A DNA stretch of 64,000 nt from CBDCEG01 sp965215775 (GCA_965215775.1 CBDCEG010000019.1:124001-188000), one strand, 5' to 3'. Numbered from the stretch's first letter, positions 26,660 through 35,669 are shown. Notes: generated by a model not told the origin, from the letters alone. A program made the numbers and translations.

Positions 26660-26766
26660 CTCAAACATTGACTTTTGTCAGTTTTTGTTTATGCTTTCTT
26701 TTTTTCTAGGTTTTTATCCTAGATTGGTTAAAAAAATATTAGTAAAAAATAAAATTTGGAGTAAAA

Positions 26767-27031
26767 ATGGCAAATACAGCACAAGCAAAAAAAAGAGCAA
26801 GACAATCTGAAAGAAATCGTAAGAGAAATGTTGCTCAGCGTTCTTATATGAGAACAACTATTAAAAATATTTTAAAGGCTATTGAAACTGGCGATAAAGA
26901 ACTAGCTCAAAAATCTTTGAATTGCAATTCCTACGCTAGATAAAGCGGTGGGGAAAAACTTAATCCACAAAAATAAAGCGGCAAGATTAAAGTCAAGACT
27001 AAATAAAAAAGTTAAAGCTTTTTGTTCTTAA
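26767..27031 (+). CDS. rpsT: 30S ribosomal protein S20, with internal frameshift as sequenced
   Basis: The frame from ATG 26767 reads MANTAQAKKRARQSERNRKR, a clear S20 start, and continues to RTTIKNILKAIETGDKELAQKS. It then meets a stop at 26941. Adding one base in CTTTG (about 26914-26918) and one in TTGC (about 26922-26925) restores SFELAIPTLDKAVGKNLIHK and NKAARLKSRLNKKVKAF, ending with TAA at 27029-27031. The reconstructed length is about 88 residues, standard for S20. Because S20 is nearly essential, a true knockout is unlikely; two one-base deletions in the consensus are the simplest reading. A terminator follows at 27072. Confidence 0.88.
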
Positions 27032-27071
27032 AGTAGAAAAGTAAATAGAAAGGTAAGTTTTTCTTGCCTTT

Positions 27072-27106
27072 AAAAGCTCAAATATTTACTTATTTGGGGC
27101 TTTTTA
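27072..27106 (+). terminator. Intrinsic terminator of rpsT
   Basis: AAAAGCTCAAATA pairs with TATTTGGGGCTTTTT with one bulged G, ending in a T run. A smaller hairpin (AAAGGTAAG/CTTGCCTTT, about 27050-27072) precedes it. Confidence 0.8.
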
Positions 27107-27135
27107 TTAACCTTACAAAAAACACTTAAAATAAT

Positions 27136-27809
27136 ATGAATGACGAAATAATTCTAAACAATCTTTCAGACGAAGACCTAAAAGAGCAAATGCTTGATGA
27201 TTTATATGATGGATTAAATAATGAAATTATTGAAGGTACTGAAATATTTCTAAAGCGAGGATATTCTCCTGAAAAGATACTAAATAATATTTTAGTTGAA
27301 GGAATGAGAATTGTTGGAATTGATTTCGCGATGGAATTTTATTTGTTCCAGAAGTTCTAAAAGCAGCTAACGCAATGAAATCTGGAATGCTTATCCTTAA
27401 GCCACTGCTTGTTGAAACTGGTGTTAAACCAGTTGGTAAAGTTGTAATTGGAACGGTAAAAGGTGATATTCATGATATTGGCAAAAATCTAACAGCAATG
27501 ATGTTAGAGGGTGCAGGGTTTGAAATAATTGATTTGGGAGTTAATGTTAGTGCTGATAGCTATATTGACGCACTGCATGAGCATAATGCAGATATTTTAG
27601 GAATGTCAGCTTTACTAACTACAACAATGCCTTATATGAAAACTGTAATTGATTCACTCAAAGAAAAAGGAATTCGTGATAATTATACAGTTTTAGTTGG
27701 TGGTGCACCTCTTAACGAAGAATTTGCAGAAGCTGTTGGCGCTGATACTTATTGCCAAGATGCAAGTATTGCCGTTGAAACTGCTAAAACCATTATTGCA
27801 AATAGATAA
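27136..27809 (+). CDS. Corrinoid (B12-binding) methyltransfer protein, one frameshift
   Basis: The protein has the two-part architecture of MtbC/MttC/MetH-type corrinoid proteins: an N-terminal helical cap domain (about residues 15-90; DDLYDGLNNEIIEGTEIFLKRG region, ILVEGMRIVG), then a Rossmann-like B12 domain with the lower-ligand motif GDIHDIGKNL, LGVNVSADSYIDAL, and a late VLVGGAPLNEEFA. It carries methyl groups on cobalt between a substrate methyltransferase and an acceptor. As sequenced the frame stops at 27360; restoring one T in the TTT at 27324-27326 gives DFRDGILFVPEVLKAANAMK and joins both halves (about 225 residues). No methyltransferase gene is adjacent; a DUF1638 gene follows 56 bases later. 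Confidence 0.88.
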
Positions 27810-27865
27810 AAAACATTCAAAGAATATCCAAAAAATACAAAAGCACCTAAATTAATAATCTATGT

Positions 27866-28456
27866 ATGAATAACTTAGTTATAGCTTGCGGTGCTTTGGC
27901 ATTTGAAATTCAGCAAATTAAAAAAACTTATAATCTTAATTTTGATACGATTTGTTTGAATGCAAATTTACACAACCAACCCAAAAAAATTCCACAGCAA
28001 GTTGAAGAATTAATTCTTAGGATGAAAAAAGAAGGTAAATATAAATCAATATTTATTGCTTATGCAGATTGTGGAACTGGAAATCAGTTAAAAAAAGTTG
28101 CCAAAAAATATAACTTAGAAATGTTAGAGGGCGCTCATTGTTACCAATTTTATACTAAAGATAAATTTTTAGAACTTGCCGAACAAGAACCTGGAACTTT
28201 TTATTTAACTGATTTTTTGGCAAAAAACTTTAAAAGACTAATAATAAAAGAGCTTGGACTAATAGAAAATCCAGAGCTAAAAGATATCTATTTCAAAAAC
28301 TATAAAAAGTTAGTTTATTTAATTCAAAACGAAAGTTTTTCACACAAAGAAAAAGCCCAAGAAGCCGCAGAGTTCTTAGGCTTAAGCTATTATGAGCTTT
28401 TTACTGGAAATGGTTATTTAGAAGATTTTTTGGTGAACTTTACAGGAACCAAATAA
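27866..28456 (+). CDS. DUF1638 protein, corrinoid-associated
   Basis: A 196-residue soluble protein of the DUF1638 family. Conserved-looking features are ACGALAFEI at the start, IAYADCGTG in the middle, and LEGAHCYQFY, which together place cysteines and a histidine that could bind a metal or corrinoid; that is inference. In other genomes, family members sit with B12-binding proteins and methyltransferases, and here it directly follows the corrinoid protein in the same direction, so the two are probably one unit. Its 3' end overlaps the convergent RDD gene by 43 bases. Confidence 0.8.
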   Translation: MNNLVIACGALAFEIQQIKKTYNLNFDTICLNANLHNQPKKIPQQVEELILRMKKEGKYKSIFIAYADCGTGNQLKKVAKKYNLEMLEGAHCYQFYTKDKFLELAEQEPGTFYLTDFLAKNFKRLIIKELGLIENPELKDIYFKNYKKLVYLIQNESFSHKEKAQEAAEFLGLSYYELFTGNGYLEDFLVNFTGTK

Positions 28457-28905
28457 GTTTGCGAAAGTTTATCATGCAAACAAGTTCCTTTATTAAAAAT
28501 TCCATAGATAAAAGATCCCCCTAAAGTAAACACAGGAACCAAAAATCTAATAATCAGGCTAGTAAAACTTACTTTGTGATTTTGATTTCCTTGCAGTATT
28601 CCATTTCCTAAATTTTGATAATCTCCTGCAACCATAGTAACTCTCCATATCTTCATTGCTGGCGTATTTTTGTAATACCAAAAACCAACAAAATAAAAGA
28701 TAACAACCAATGCATTTATTACAGCTAACATATCTTTATTAAAACCAGTTAAAGGCTCCTTCCCACCATTTATTAAGGTAACAGCAATCGCATCAACAAA
28801 TAACAGGCTTGCAAGTAACAAAACAAAATCATAAATTATAATAAGTGTTCTTTTTTTCATTGATATTTGATTTATCATTATCGTATTGTTTGTTTTTTCT
28901 ATCAT
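28414..28905 (-). CDS. RDD-family membrane protein
   Basis: A 163-residue protein with three hydrophobic segments (about residues 20-45, 62-80, 112-135). RDD proteins are named for Arg-Asp-Asp in the first helix region; here the equivalent start is KKRTLIIIYDFVLLLASLLF, with the first Asp present, and the family phrase TPAMKIWRVTMV and a late LHDKLSQTYLV (usual LHDRLSGT) are clear. Some relatives act as Na+/H+ exchangers, but the role of this one is not known. It is convergent with and overlaps the DUF1638 gene. Confidence 0.82.
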   Translation of the reverse strand: MIEKTNNTIMINQISMKKRTLIIIYDFVLLLASLLFVDAIAVTLINGGKEPLTGFNKDMLAVINALVVIFYFVGFWYYKNTPAMKIWRVTMVAGDYQNLGNGILQGNQNHKVSFTSLIIRFLVPVFTLGGSFIYGIFNKGTCLHDKLSQTYLVPVKFTKKSSK

Positions 28906-29019
28906 AATTATATTATTCTCAAAGTTGATTTTTTTAAATTTCAGTTTAGCTAACTAAATTAAGTTTACTATGGTTATAATACATTCTTTAATTTTCTTTT
29001 CTGAGATTTTTTATCATAT

Positions 29020-29970
29020 ATGCAAACTTTCTTCACTATATTAATAAGATTATCACTTATTTTAGGACTTTTATCTTTTTATAGCACAAAACGCTTTTTT
29101 ATAAGCCAAAATAGTCTTGTTGGAATAATTATTTTATTTGTAATTGCTGTTATTTTCACACCTCTTTTTGCAAGGTTCATAGTTTCTTTTTTAAGCATCA
29201 AGCCAGTTTTCGGCTCCCAAGTCAAAAAAGCAAAAATAAGTGAAGAATTTTTTCAAATAACTTTTTTAGTAGCAGGTCATATCGCAGGTTCTGATGGAGT
29301 TGCTTGTAATAAAGAACTTTCCCAATTAGCTAGAGTAATAAGAAACTTTAAACTAAACTCAGCGGAAACTGTACTTGCTGAAAAATACTTTCGTCAAGGT
29401 CAAGCTTATAGCTTTTCTTTGGTGGATAATATTAATTACCTAAATAATATACTAAAAGATAGTAACAAAAGCTCTGGTCTTGCTCATAATTTCTTACAAA
29501 TTCAGTTTACAATAGCCTTTGCTGATAAGGAAATAAGCAACTCAGAGTATGAAATACTTGAATATATAACAATAAAGCTTGGCTTCACAAAGGAATTTCA
29601 ACATTTACTAAGAGAATATAAAGCAAAAACAGAAAAGTATAGAACACACAAGCAAAGAAAAGAGGATAGTAAAAAAGAGGAGGAAAAAAGCAAAAAAAGT
29701 AATCAAAAATATAACTATAATCAAAAAACGGCTAAAAGCTCAATATTTACAAATGAAATAATGATTGCTCTATCTGTTCTTGATTTAAGTGAAACTGAAG
29801 CAAATAAAACAAACATCAAAAAAGCATATCGCAAAAAGATAAAACAAAACCACCCAGATACTTTACTTGCAAAAGGCTACCCAAAGCAACTTATTGAAGA
29901 AGCTAATAGAAGAAGTGCGGAAATCAATAAATCTTATGCCTTGCTTAAGAAATATTTTAAGTTTAAATAG
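29020..29970 (+). CDS. djlA: DjlA-like membrane-anchored co-chaperone (TerB plus J domain)
   Basis: The 316-residue protein has two N-terminal membrane segments (residues 5-22 and 32-58), a TerB-like helical domain (about 70-205, ITFLVAGHIAGSDGVACNKE and TIAFADKEISNSEYEIL), a charged lysine/glutamate linker (about 205-240), and a C-terminal J domain with the HPD signature in KIKQNHPDTLL. This order is that of DjlA, which recruits DnaK at the inner membrane. E. coli DjlA has one membrane segment, so the second is a variation. It stands alone, with no neighbours in its direction close by. Confidence 0.82.
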   Translation: MQTFFTILIRLSLILGLLSFYSTKRFFISQNSLVGIIILFVIAVIFTPLFARFIVSFLSIKPVFGSQVKKAKISEEFFQITFLVAGHIAGSDGVACNKELSQLARVIRNFKLNSAETVLAEKYFRQGQAYSFSLVDNINYLNNILKDSNKSSGLAHNFLQIQFTIAFADKEISNSEYEILEYITIKLGFTKEFQHLLREYKAKTEKYRTHKQRKEDSKKEEEKSKKSNQKYNYNQKTAKSSIFTNEIMIALSVLDLSETEANKTNIKKAYRKKIKQNHPDTLLAKGYPKQLIEEANRRSAEINKSYALLKKYFKFK

Positions 29971-30223
29971 TTAGTTTGAGCTTTAAGTAAACTATACTTT
30001 TTATAACAGCACAATTTTTTAAACTAAAAGTATTTAAAAGTAGAATATCTCATTAAAATATCTTAAAAATTTACTTAGTAAAATAAACTAAAAAAATATA
30101 CAATACACATATAATATTATTTTATAATAAAGCTTCAAAAGGCTTTATATAGTAGGCTAGGGTAGGTGGTTTTTAGCTGTTATTTTAAGGCTTAGTATTA
30201 ATAAGCATAACAAAAGGTAATAA

Positions 30224-31572
30224 ATGATGAAATATCAACAACAAATAAATGATTTTTTAAATGAAGTTAAGCAACGCAATTCAAATGAGCCAGAATTTAT
30301 TCAAGCCGTTGAAGAATTTGCAAATACAGTTGTTCCTTTTATTGAAGAAAATCCAAAATATCAAGGACAAAATATTTTAAACCGAATAATTGAAGCGGAT
30401 AGAATAATTTCTTTTCGTGTTAGTTGGTTGGATGATAATAATAATATTCAAGTAAATCGTGGTTACCGTATTCAATTTAATAATGCAATTGGACCTTATA
30501 AAGGTGGGCTTCGTTTTCACCCTTCAGTAAACCAAAGTATTCTGAAATTTTTAGGTTTTGAGCAAATTTTCAAAAATAGTTTAACCTCGTTACCAATGGG
30601 TGGTGGGAAAGGTGGCTCTGATTTTAACCCAAAAGGTAAATCTGATGCAGAAGTTATGCGTTTTTGTCAAAGTTTTATGACAGAACTTCAAAGACATATT
30701 GGACAATTCACTGATGTTCCAGCAGGAGATATTGGAGTTGGTGGGCGAGAAATAGGTTATTTATTTGGGCAGTTTAAAAGAATTCAAAATGTATTTTCAG
30801 GGGTTTTAACTGGAAAAGGACAGTCTTTTGGTGGTAGTTTAATTCGTCCAGAAGCAACTGGCTATGGAACTGTTTATTTTGCTCAAGCGGCTCTTAAGAA
30901 TAAAAATGATACGCTTTCAGGGAAAACTGCATTAGTTTCTGGTTCTGGAAATGTAGCACAATTTGCAATTCAAAAACTAATTGAATTAGGTGCGAAAGTT
31001 TTAACAGTCTCTGATTCATCAGGTTATATACTTGATAAAGGTGGAATAACAATAGATAAATTAGAATTCATATTAAAGAACTTAAAAATGTAAAAAGAGG
31101 CAGGATTAAAGAGTATGCAGATAAATTTGGAGTAGAATTTATTGCAAATGAAAAACCTTGGGGAGTAAAAGCAGATATGGCTTTCCCATGTGCAACTCAA
31201 AATGAAATAAATGAAGAAGCTGCAAAAACTTTAATTTTTAATGGTTGTATTTTGGTTGCAGAAGGAGCAAATATGCCAACTGAGAACAAAGGAATAGATA
31301 TATTCTTAGAAGCACAAATACTTTATTTGCCAGGCAAAGCAGCAAATGCAGGTGGTGTTGCAGTTTCAGGTTTAGAAATGTCTCAGAATTCTGAAAGACT
31401 TCACTGGACAAGCAAGCAGGTTGATGAAAAATTGTTTGATATTATGAATTCAATCCATAGTAAGTGTTTAGAATATGGTCAAGGTGAAGATTTTGTAAAT
31501 TATGTTCAAGGTGCAAATATTGCTGGATTTGTAAAAGTTGCTGATGCTGTAATTGCACTAGGTGCGGTTTAA
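30224..31572 (+). CDS. gdhA: Glutamate dehydrogenase, one frameshift as sequenced
   Basis: The hexameric NADP-type enzyme makes glutamate from 2-oxoglutarate and ammonia. Signature stretches are RIQFNNAIGPYKGGLRFHPS, the catalytic lysine region LPMGGGKGGSDF, and FTDVPAGDIGVGGREIGYLF, then the nucleotide fold ALVSGSGNVAQFAI. The frame breaks near 31067; restoring one T in GAATTC gives LEFHIKELKNVKRGRIKEYA and connects to MAFPCATQNEI, AEGANMPT and GKAANAGGVAVSGLEMSQN. The reconstructed length is about 449 residues, normal. A TAAAAGGTAATAA leader precedes ATG 30224 (ATG 30227 is equally possible). A strong terminator follows. Confidence 0.92.
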
Positions 31573-31599
31573 GATATTCAGTAAATATTATTGGAAATA

Positions 31600-31626
31600 A
31601 AAAAAGGGCTTTTAGCCCTTTTTTTA
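31600..31626 (+). terminator. Intrinsic terminator of gdhA
   Basis: AAAAAGGGCT and AGCCCTTTTTTT pair around a short TTT loop, 28 bases after the gdhA stop, ending in a T run. Confidence 0.93.
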
Positions 31627-31669
31627 TTAGTTGAAGTTTTATAATAAATGGGTAGAGCATTAATTGAAT

Positions 31670-32762
31670 CCTGGTTTCTAAACCGAAGTGCAACTAAATT
31701 TTATTTTTAGGTTTTAATTTGGAACTAGTTATTTTTATTTTTATTAACTAAGATAATAACATTATGAAAAAATACACACAATTAACCAGAACTGATATGA
31801 CAAAAATTGAAACATTGCTTGAGGAGAATTATAATCCTTGTGAAATAGCGATAAAACTAGGCAAAAATAAGACTACAATATACCGCTGCATAAAAAATAA
31901 TAAAAATGCAGAAACCTTTGTTGGTGAAGAGGCATGGGAGAAAGTTTCCAAGAGGAAATCTATTGCAAATAAGCATGTTAGGATATTACCTGATAGTATT
32001 TTAGAGAAATATATTTTGATAAAAATAGAGCAACATTGGTCGCCAGAACAAATTTCTGGAAAGTGGCGAGAGGAGGCGCAAGAATCGATTTGCCACGAGA
32101 CTATTTATCAATTTGTTTATAAGTATCACCCAAAATTAGTTAAGATGTATTTCAGAAGAAAAGGTAAGAAATATCAACATAATAGAAAGGAAAAATATCA
32201 ACATAATAGAAAGGAAAAATATCAAATAAAAGATCGTAGAATGATTGATGAAAGACCGCAAAATATTGAGCTTAGAAAAGAAGTTGGACACTGGGAAGGA
32301 GACACAATTGTCGGTAAAAATCACCAAGGCGCGATAGTTACAAATGTTGAAAGAAAAAGTGGTAAATTAATTGCTTCCAAAGTGAAAAAATCAACTGCAA
32401 AAGCTATTTTAGAAGCTACAGTTAAAGATTTCAAAGACTTACCAAATGAGTTACGAATAAGCATGACATACGATAATGGCAAAGAGTTTTCTTTACACCA
32501 AGAGATTGAAAAACAAGTGAAAATGAATGTTTATTTTGCACACGCTTACTCACCTTGGGAAAGAGGAACTAATGAAAATACCAACGGTTTGCTCCGAGAA
32601 TTTATTCCCAAAGGCACTGATTTTAATAATGTTTCTGATGAAGAACTTGCTTATTTTGTGGAACTTATTAATAATAGACCACGAAAACGACTAGGATTTA
32701 AAACCCCAAATGAAGTCTTTCAAGCTGAACTTGAAAAGTTGCACTTGTAGGTAGAATCTAGC
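31670..32762 (+). mobile_element. IS30-family insertion sequence, copy 1
   Basis: About 1,093 bases bounded by imperfect inverted repeats of about 26 bases (left CCTGGTTTCTAAACC, then GAAGTGCAACT; right end, read inward, GCTAGATTCTACC, then CAAGTGCAACT). A three-base duplication AAT flanks it (31667-31669 and 32763-32765). It lies between gdhA and sohB and breaks no obvious gene. Copy 2 is nearly identical and inverted. Confidence 0.9.
31764..32750 (+). CDS. IS30-family transposase (copy 1)
   Basis: A 328-residue DDE transposase. The N-terminal helix-turn-helix is in CEIAIKLGKNKTTIYRCIKN, a second DNA-binding region holds WSPEQISGKWREE and ICHETIYQFVY, and the catalytic core shows GHWEGDTIVGK (first Asp), MTYDNGKEFS (second Asp), and ERGTNENTNGLLREFIPKGT (Glu). 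An internal 24-base tandem duplication at 32169-32216 repeats KYQHNRKE twice; the copy at 58.6 kb has it once. The protein is identical to that of copy 2. Confidence 0.95.
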   Translation: MKKYTQLTRTDMTKIETLLEENYNPCEIAIKLGKNKTTIYRCIKNNKNAETFVGEEAWEKVSKRKSIANKHVRILPDSILEKYILIKIEQHWSPEQISGKWREEAQESICHETIYQFVYKYHPKLVKMYFRRKGKKYQHNRKEKYQHNRKEKYQIKDRRMIDERPQNIELRKEVGHWEGDTIVGKNHQGAIVTNVERKSGKLIASKVKKSTAKAILEATVKDFKDLPNELRISMTYDNGKEFSLHQEIEKQVKMNVYFAHAYSPWERGTNENTNGLLREFIPKGTDFNNVSDEELAYFVELINNRPRKRLGFKTPNEVFQAELEKLHL

Positions 32763-32842
32763 AATTAAGCCCGAGTTCTTTGATTGAAACTTACTCTATA
32801 AGCTAAACTTAAGTAATGTCTAAAATAAAAATTAAAACAAAA

Positions 32843-33832
32843 CTATAAAAAATATTTATTCTCTATTTCAGACTTTACTTTTCCAAAAAATTGAGAGGTT
32901 AATTTGCTTATAGCACTTTCTTTTTTCTCAATGATAATTTCATAAACATCTTTTTCCATACTAATAGCATCTAAAATAAAATCATCACTTGTCATTATTT
33001 TATCAACAAGATTTTCATTAATTGCTTGAGTTCCATACCAAGTTTCTCCAGTTGCGATTTTTTCCACATCTAAGCTGGGTCTGTATTTGGATATATGATT
33101 TTTAAACAAAATATGTATTTTTTCTAGCTCTTCTTTGAACTTTTCTCTGCCTTCATCAGTATTTTCACCCATTGTCGTTAAAGTTCTTTTGTATTTACCA
33201 GCTGTATGTAGCTCAATATCAACCTTTTTTTCTTTCAATAAGCGATGAATATTTGGAACTTGAGCAACTACTCCGATAGAGCCTAATATTGCAAAAGGAG
33301 CTGATATTATAACATCGGCAACACTTGCCATCATATATCCACCGCTGGCAGCGACTTTATCAACTGAGGCTACTAATAGAATTCCTTTTTTCTTTAGTCG
33401 TGAAAGTTGTGTTGCTGCAAGGCCGTAGCCATGGACAACACCGCCTGGACTTTCTAAGCGTAAAAGAACCTCATCTTTTTCTTTGGCTGTGCTAATAATA
33501 GCGGTAATTTGTCGTCTTAATGAATCAACTTCAGATGCTTGAATGTCTCCATTAAAATCAATGACAAATAACCTATCTCGCCCTTTTTTAGGCTCAATTG
33601 GGTTTTTCTTCAGCTTTTTCTTTTCAGATTTTTCTAAAATTAAGCTTTCAAGAGTATTTTTATCCTTCGCAAATCTTTTATTCAAATAATTGACTTTTAA
33701 ATCTCCAGTATAGCTTTTGTTCTTTTTTGATTTCGCAATTAAACCAATCACTAAAACAATGATGAAAATAGTGAAAACTCCAGCAGTTAGTGCTTTAGCT
33801 ATAAATAAAAAATATTCTGATAAAAATGTCAT
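32843..33832 (-). CDS. sohB: SohB-like membrane-anchored serine protease
   Basis: A 329-residue member of the S49 (signal peptide peptidase A) family. It has an N-terminal membrane helix (about residues 12-32), a basic linker, then the protease domain: LFVIDFNGDIQASEVDSLR, LLRLESPGGVVHGYG, the nucleophile region KVAASGGYMMASVAD, and the general-base lysine in AGKYKRTLT. GSIGVVAQVPN is the family hallmark. SohB is an inner-membrane protease typical of gammaproteobacteria. It is convergent with IS30 copy 1 and lies 24 bases downstream of an ABC permease gene on the same strand. Confidence 0.92.
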   Translation of the reverse strand: MTFLSEYFLFIAKALTAGVFTIFIIVLVIGLIAKSKKNKSYTGDLKVNYLNKRFAKDKNTLESLILEKSEKKKLKKNPIEPKKGRDRLFVIDFNGDIQASEVDSLRRQITAIISTAKEKDEVLLRLESPGGVVHGYGLAATQLSRLKKKGILLVASVDKVAASGGYMMASVADVIISAPFAILGSIGVVAQVPNIHRLLKEKKVDIELHTAGKYKRTLTTMGENTDEGREKFKEELEKIHILFKNHISKYRPSLDVEKIATGETWYGTQAINENLVDKIMTSDDFILDAISMEKDVYEIIIEKKESAISKLTSQFFGKVKSEIENKYFL

Positions 33833-33856
33833 AAGTGCCTCAAAAAGATATAAAGG

Positions 33857-34594
33857 TTATAAAAGAGAACTATTTCTTCTAATTATAATAATCATTAAAA
33901 AAGAAAAGCTACTGAAAAATAATAGATTATTACTGGATAAAATACCAGAAGAGATATGGTTAAATTGTGATATTGGGGAAAAATAATATAGCAACCTACT
34001 TAACCAAATAGGCTCAGTAGTAAGTTTAGAAAGTATTTCTAAAAAATATAAACAAGAAAAACTAACTAAAATAACAATAATACTTTGAGAAAAAATTTGA
34101 GAGAAAAATAATCCCAAAATACCAGTGGTTACTAAAAGTAAAGATAACCCCGCTAAAGATAAAATTACTCTAGAAAAATCAAAATCAAAATAAATTCCAG
34201 TAATTAAAATAGGTAAGCAAATTAAAATGAGTGAAATAAAAGTAAAGATAATTATATATGCTAGTTTTGCCAAAATTAAATTCAAAAAACTATAGTTTAA
34301 ACTTTTATGAAGTGCTGAAAAATCAGCCCATTTTTCATAAAAAAACAATCTAGAACATAAACTAGCGATAAATATAACCGATGGTATAGCAAGTGTTTTT
34401 ATAAAAGGAATTAACATCGCTTCAGTAATCCCTTGGGTGGATTGTTTGGCTATTAGCTTTGGCTGAATCTCTAGAAAACTCTCAAAAAATTTAAAATAAA
34501 TTAAATTAATAATAAAAAACCATAAAGCAACAAGCAACCAAAAGCTTTGCTTATGTAGTAGAATCCTAAGGTCTCTTTGTAAAATTTCTTTCAT
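33857..34594 (-). CDS. ABC-2-type transporter permease, no adjacent ATPase
   Basis: A 245-residue protein with six hydrophobic segments (about residues 18-38, 70-88, 108-135, 142-165, 172-192, 220-240) and a short cytosolic start (MKEILQRDLRILLHKQSFW), the pattern of ABC-2 export permeases such as CcmB or GldF-like subunits. I cannot assign a substrate. The gene before it on this strand would be upstream of 34594, where only a 276-base gap and the divergent pilG lie, so no ATP-binding partner is linked. CcmB was considered, since the start and size fit, but no other ccm gene is in the window. Confidence 0.65.
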   Translation of the reverse strand: MKEILQRDLRILLHKQSFWLLVALWFFIINLIYFKFFESFLEIQPKLIAKQSTQGITEAMLIPFIKTLAIPSVIFIASLCSRLFFYEKWADFSALHKSLNYSFLNLILAKLAYIIIFTFISLILICLPILITGIYFDFDFSRVILSLAGLSLLLVTTGILGLFFSQIFSQSIIVILVSFSCLYFLEILSKLTTEPIWLSRLLYYFSPISQFNHISSGILSSNNLLFFSSFSFLMIIIIRRNSSLL

Positions 34595-34870
34595 TTTTTT
34601 GTTAGTTTAATATTAGTTTGAGTGGAATTAACATAATTAGTTAATTTGAACTTATAAAATATACTAAAAAGTATCATATTGCTTAATATTTTAACTAAAC
34701 TATACAAAATTGTAATGTTAAAGGTTAAATGATATTGCTAAATTAGATTTTACTAGGTCACTTGGAAATAAATATATCTTATATTTAGACAAAAAAAATT
34801 GAAGTGTTAAGATAAAAGTTATAGAATGAAAAATTGCTTACAGTATTAATTAACAAAAGAAGGGATAATT

Positions 34871-35251
34871 GTGTCAGATAAAAGTAATAAAAAAAGGGTT
34901 TTGATTGTGGATGATTCAGAAACGGTTCGCCATACGGCAAATGTATTGTTATCTAAAGAGGGGTATGAAGTAGCAGTTGCGGAAGATGGTTTTAAATCAT
35001 TTTCGGCTATTATAAACTTCAAGCCTAATATAATTTTCTTAGATATTATGATGCCTAGACTTGATGGATATCAAGTTTGTTCGGTTATAAAAAATAACCC
35101 TGAGTTTGAACACATTCCTGTAATAATGCTTTCTAGTAAAGATAGTATTTTTGATAAAGCTAGAGGAAGGATTGCTGGTTCTGAGTTATTTATGAGTAAA
35201 CCGTTCTCTAAAGAGGACTTGGTTCGCTCAATTGAAGACTACACCAGTTAA
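34871..35251 (+). CDS. pilG: Twitching-motility response regulator PilG
   Basis: A single CheY-like receiver domain of 126 residues. The acidic pocket is in VLIVDDSETVRH, the phospho-accepting Asp58 in IIFLDIMMPRLDGYQVC, and the conserved Lys in FMSKPFSKEDL. It starts with GTG preceded by GAAGGGATAA. In Pseudomonas and Acinetobacter, PilG links the Chp kinase to pilus extension and cyclic AMP. Being the first gene of a pilG-pilH-pilI-pilJ-chpA order supports the name. The 276-base upstream gap probably holds the operon promoter. Confidence 0.92.
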   Translation: MSDKSNKKRVLIVDDSETVRHTANVLLSKEGYEVAVAEDGFKSFSAIINFKPNIIFLDIMMPRLDGYQVCSVIKNNPEFEHIPVIMLSSKDSIFDKARGRIAGSELFMSKPFSKEDLVRSIEDYTS

Positions 35252-35289
35252 AGTTTGAACAACTAACCATTAAATTAAAAGAGGTAAGT

Positions 35290-35658
35290 GTGAAAACAAT
35301 TATGATAATTGATGACTCTCAAACAGAGGTTGCAATAGTCGAAAACTTTTTGAAAACTGAGGGTTTTGAAACTATTTGGCGTGGAGAGGCAAAAAAAGCT
35401 CTTAGGTTAGTCCCAGAAATAAAACCTAATTTAATATTGATGGATGTAGTTATGCCAGGTATGAATGGGTTTCAGGCGACAAGGAAATTATCCAAGCATA
35501 AACTAACCAAACATATACCTGTTATAATTATATCAACAAAAGATCAAGAGATGGACATTACTTGGGCAAAAAAGCAAGGTGCGAAAGATTACTTTACAAA
35601 GCCAATAAGTAATGATTTGGGGCGTTTTATAAGCTCTATTAGAAAATATATACTTTAG
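35290..35658 (+). CDS. pilH: Twitching-motility response regulator PilH
   Basis: A second stand-alone receiver of 122 residues: acidic residues in MIIDDSQTEVAIV, phospho-accepting Asp52 in LILMDVVMPGMNGFQATRK, Lys in YFTKPISNDLG. PilH counterbalances PilG, promoting retraction or acting as phosphate sink. The start is GTG at 35290 with AAAGAGGTAAG upstream. It lies 38 bases after pilG and 11 before pilI. Confidence 0.92.
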   Translation: MKTIMIIDDSQTEVAIVENFLKTEGFETIWRGEAKKALRLVPEIKPNLILMDVVMPGMNGFQATRKLSKHKLTKHIPVIIISTKDQEMDITWAKKQGAKDYFTKPISNDLGRFISSIRKYIL

Positions 35659-35669
35659 GTCGAGGGAAA

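Noticed and set aside
27866..28905. Overlap of DUF1638 and RDD genes as a sign of a wrong start or false gene
   Set aside because: The overlap is at the 3' ends of two convergent genes, each with clear family signatures, so both are real.
32169..32216. Short tandem repeat that could suggest a CRISPR or satellite
   Set aside because: Only two 24-base units, without spacers, inside a transposase reading frame; it is a coding duplication.
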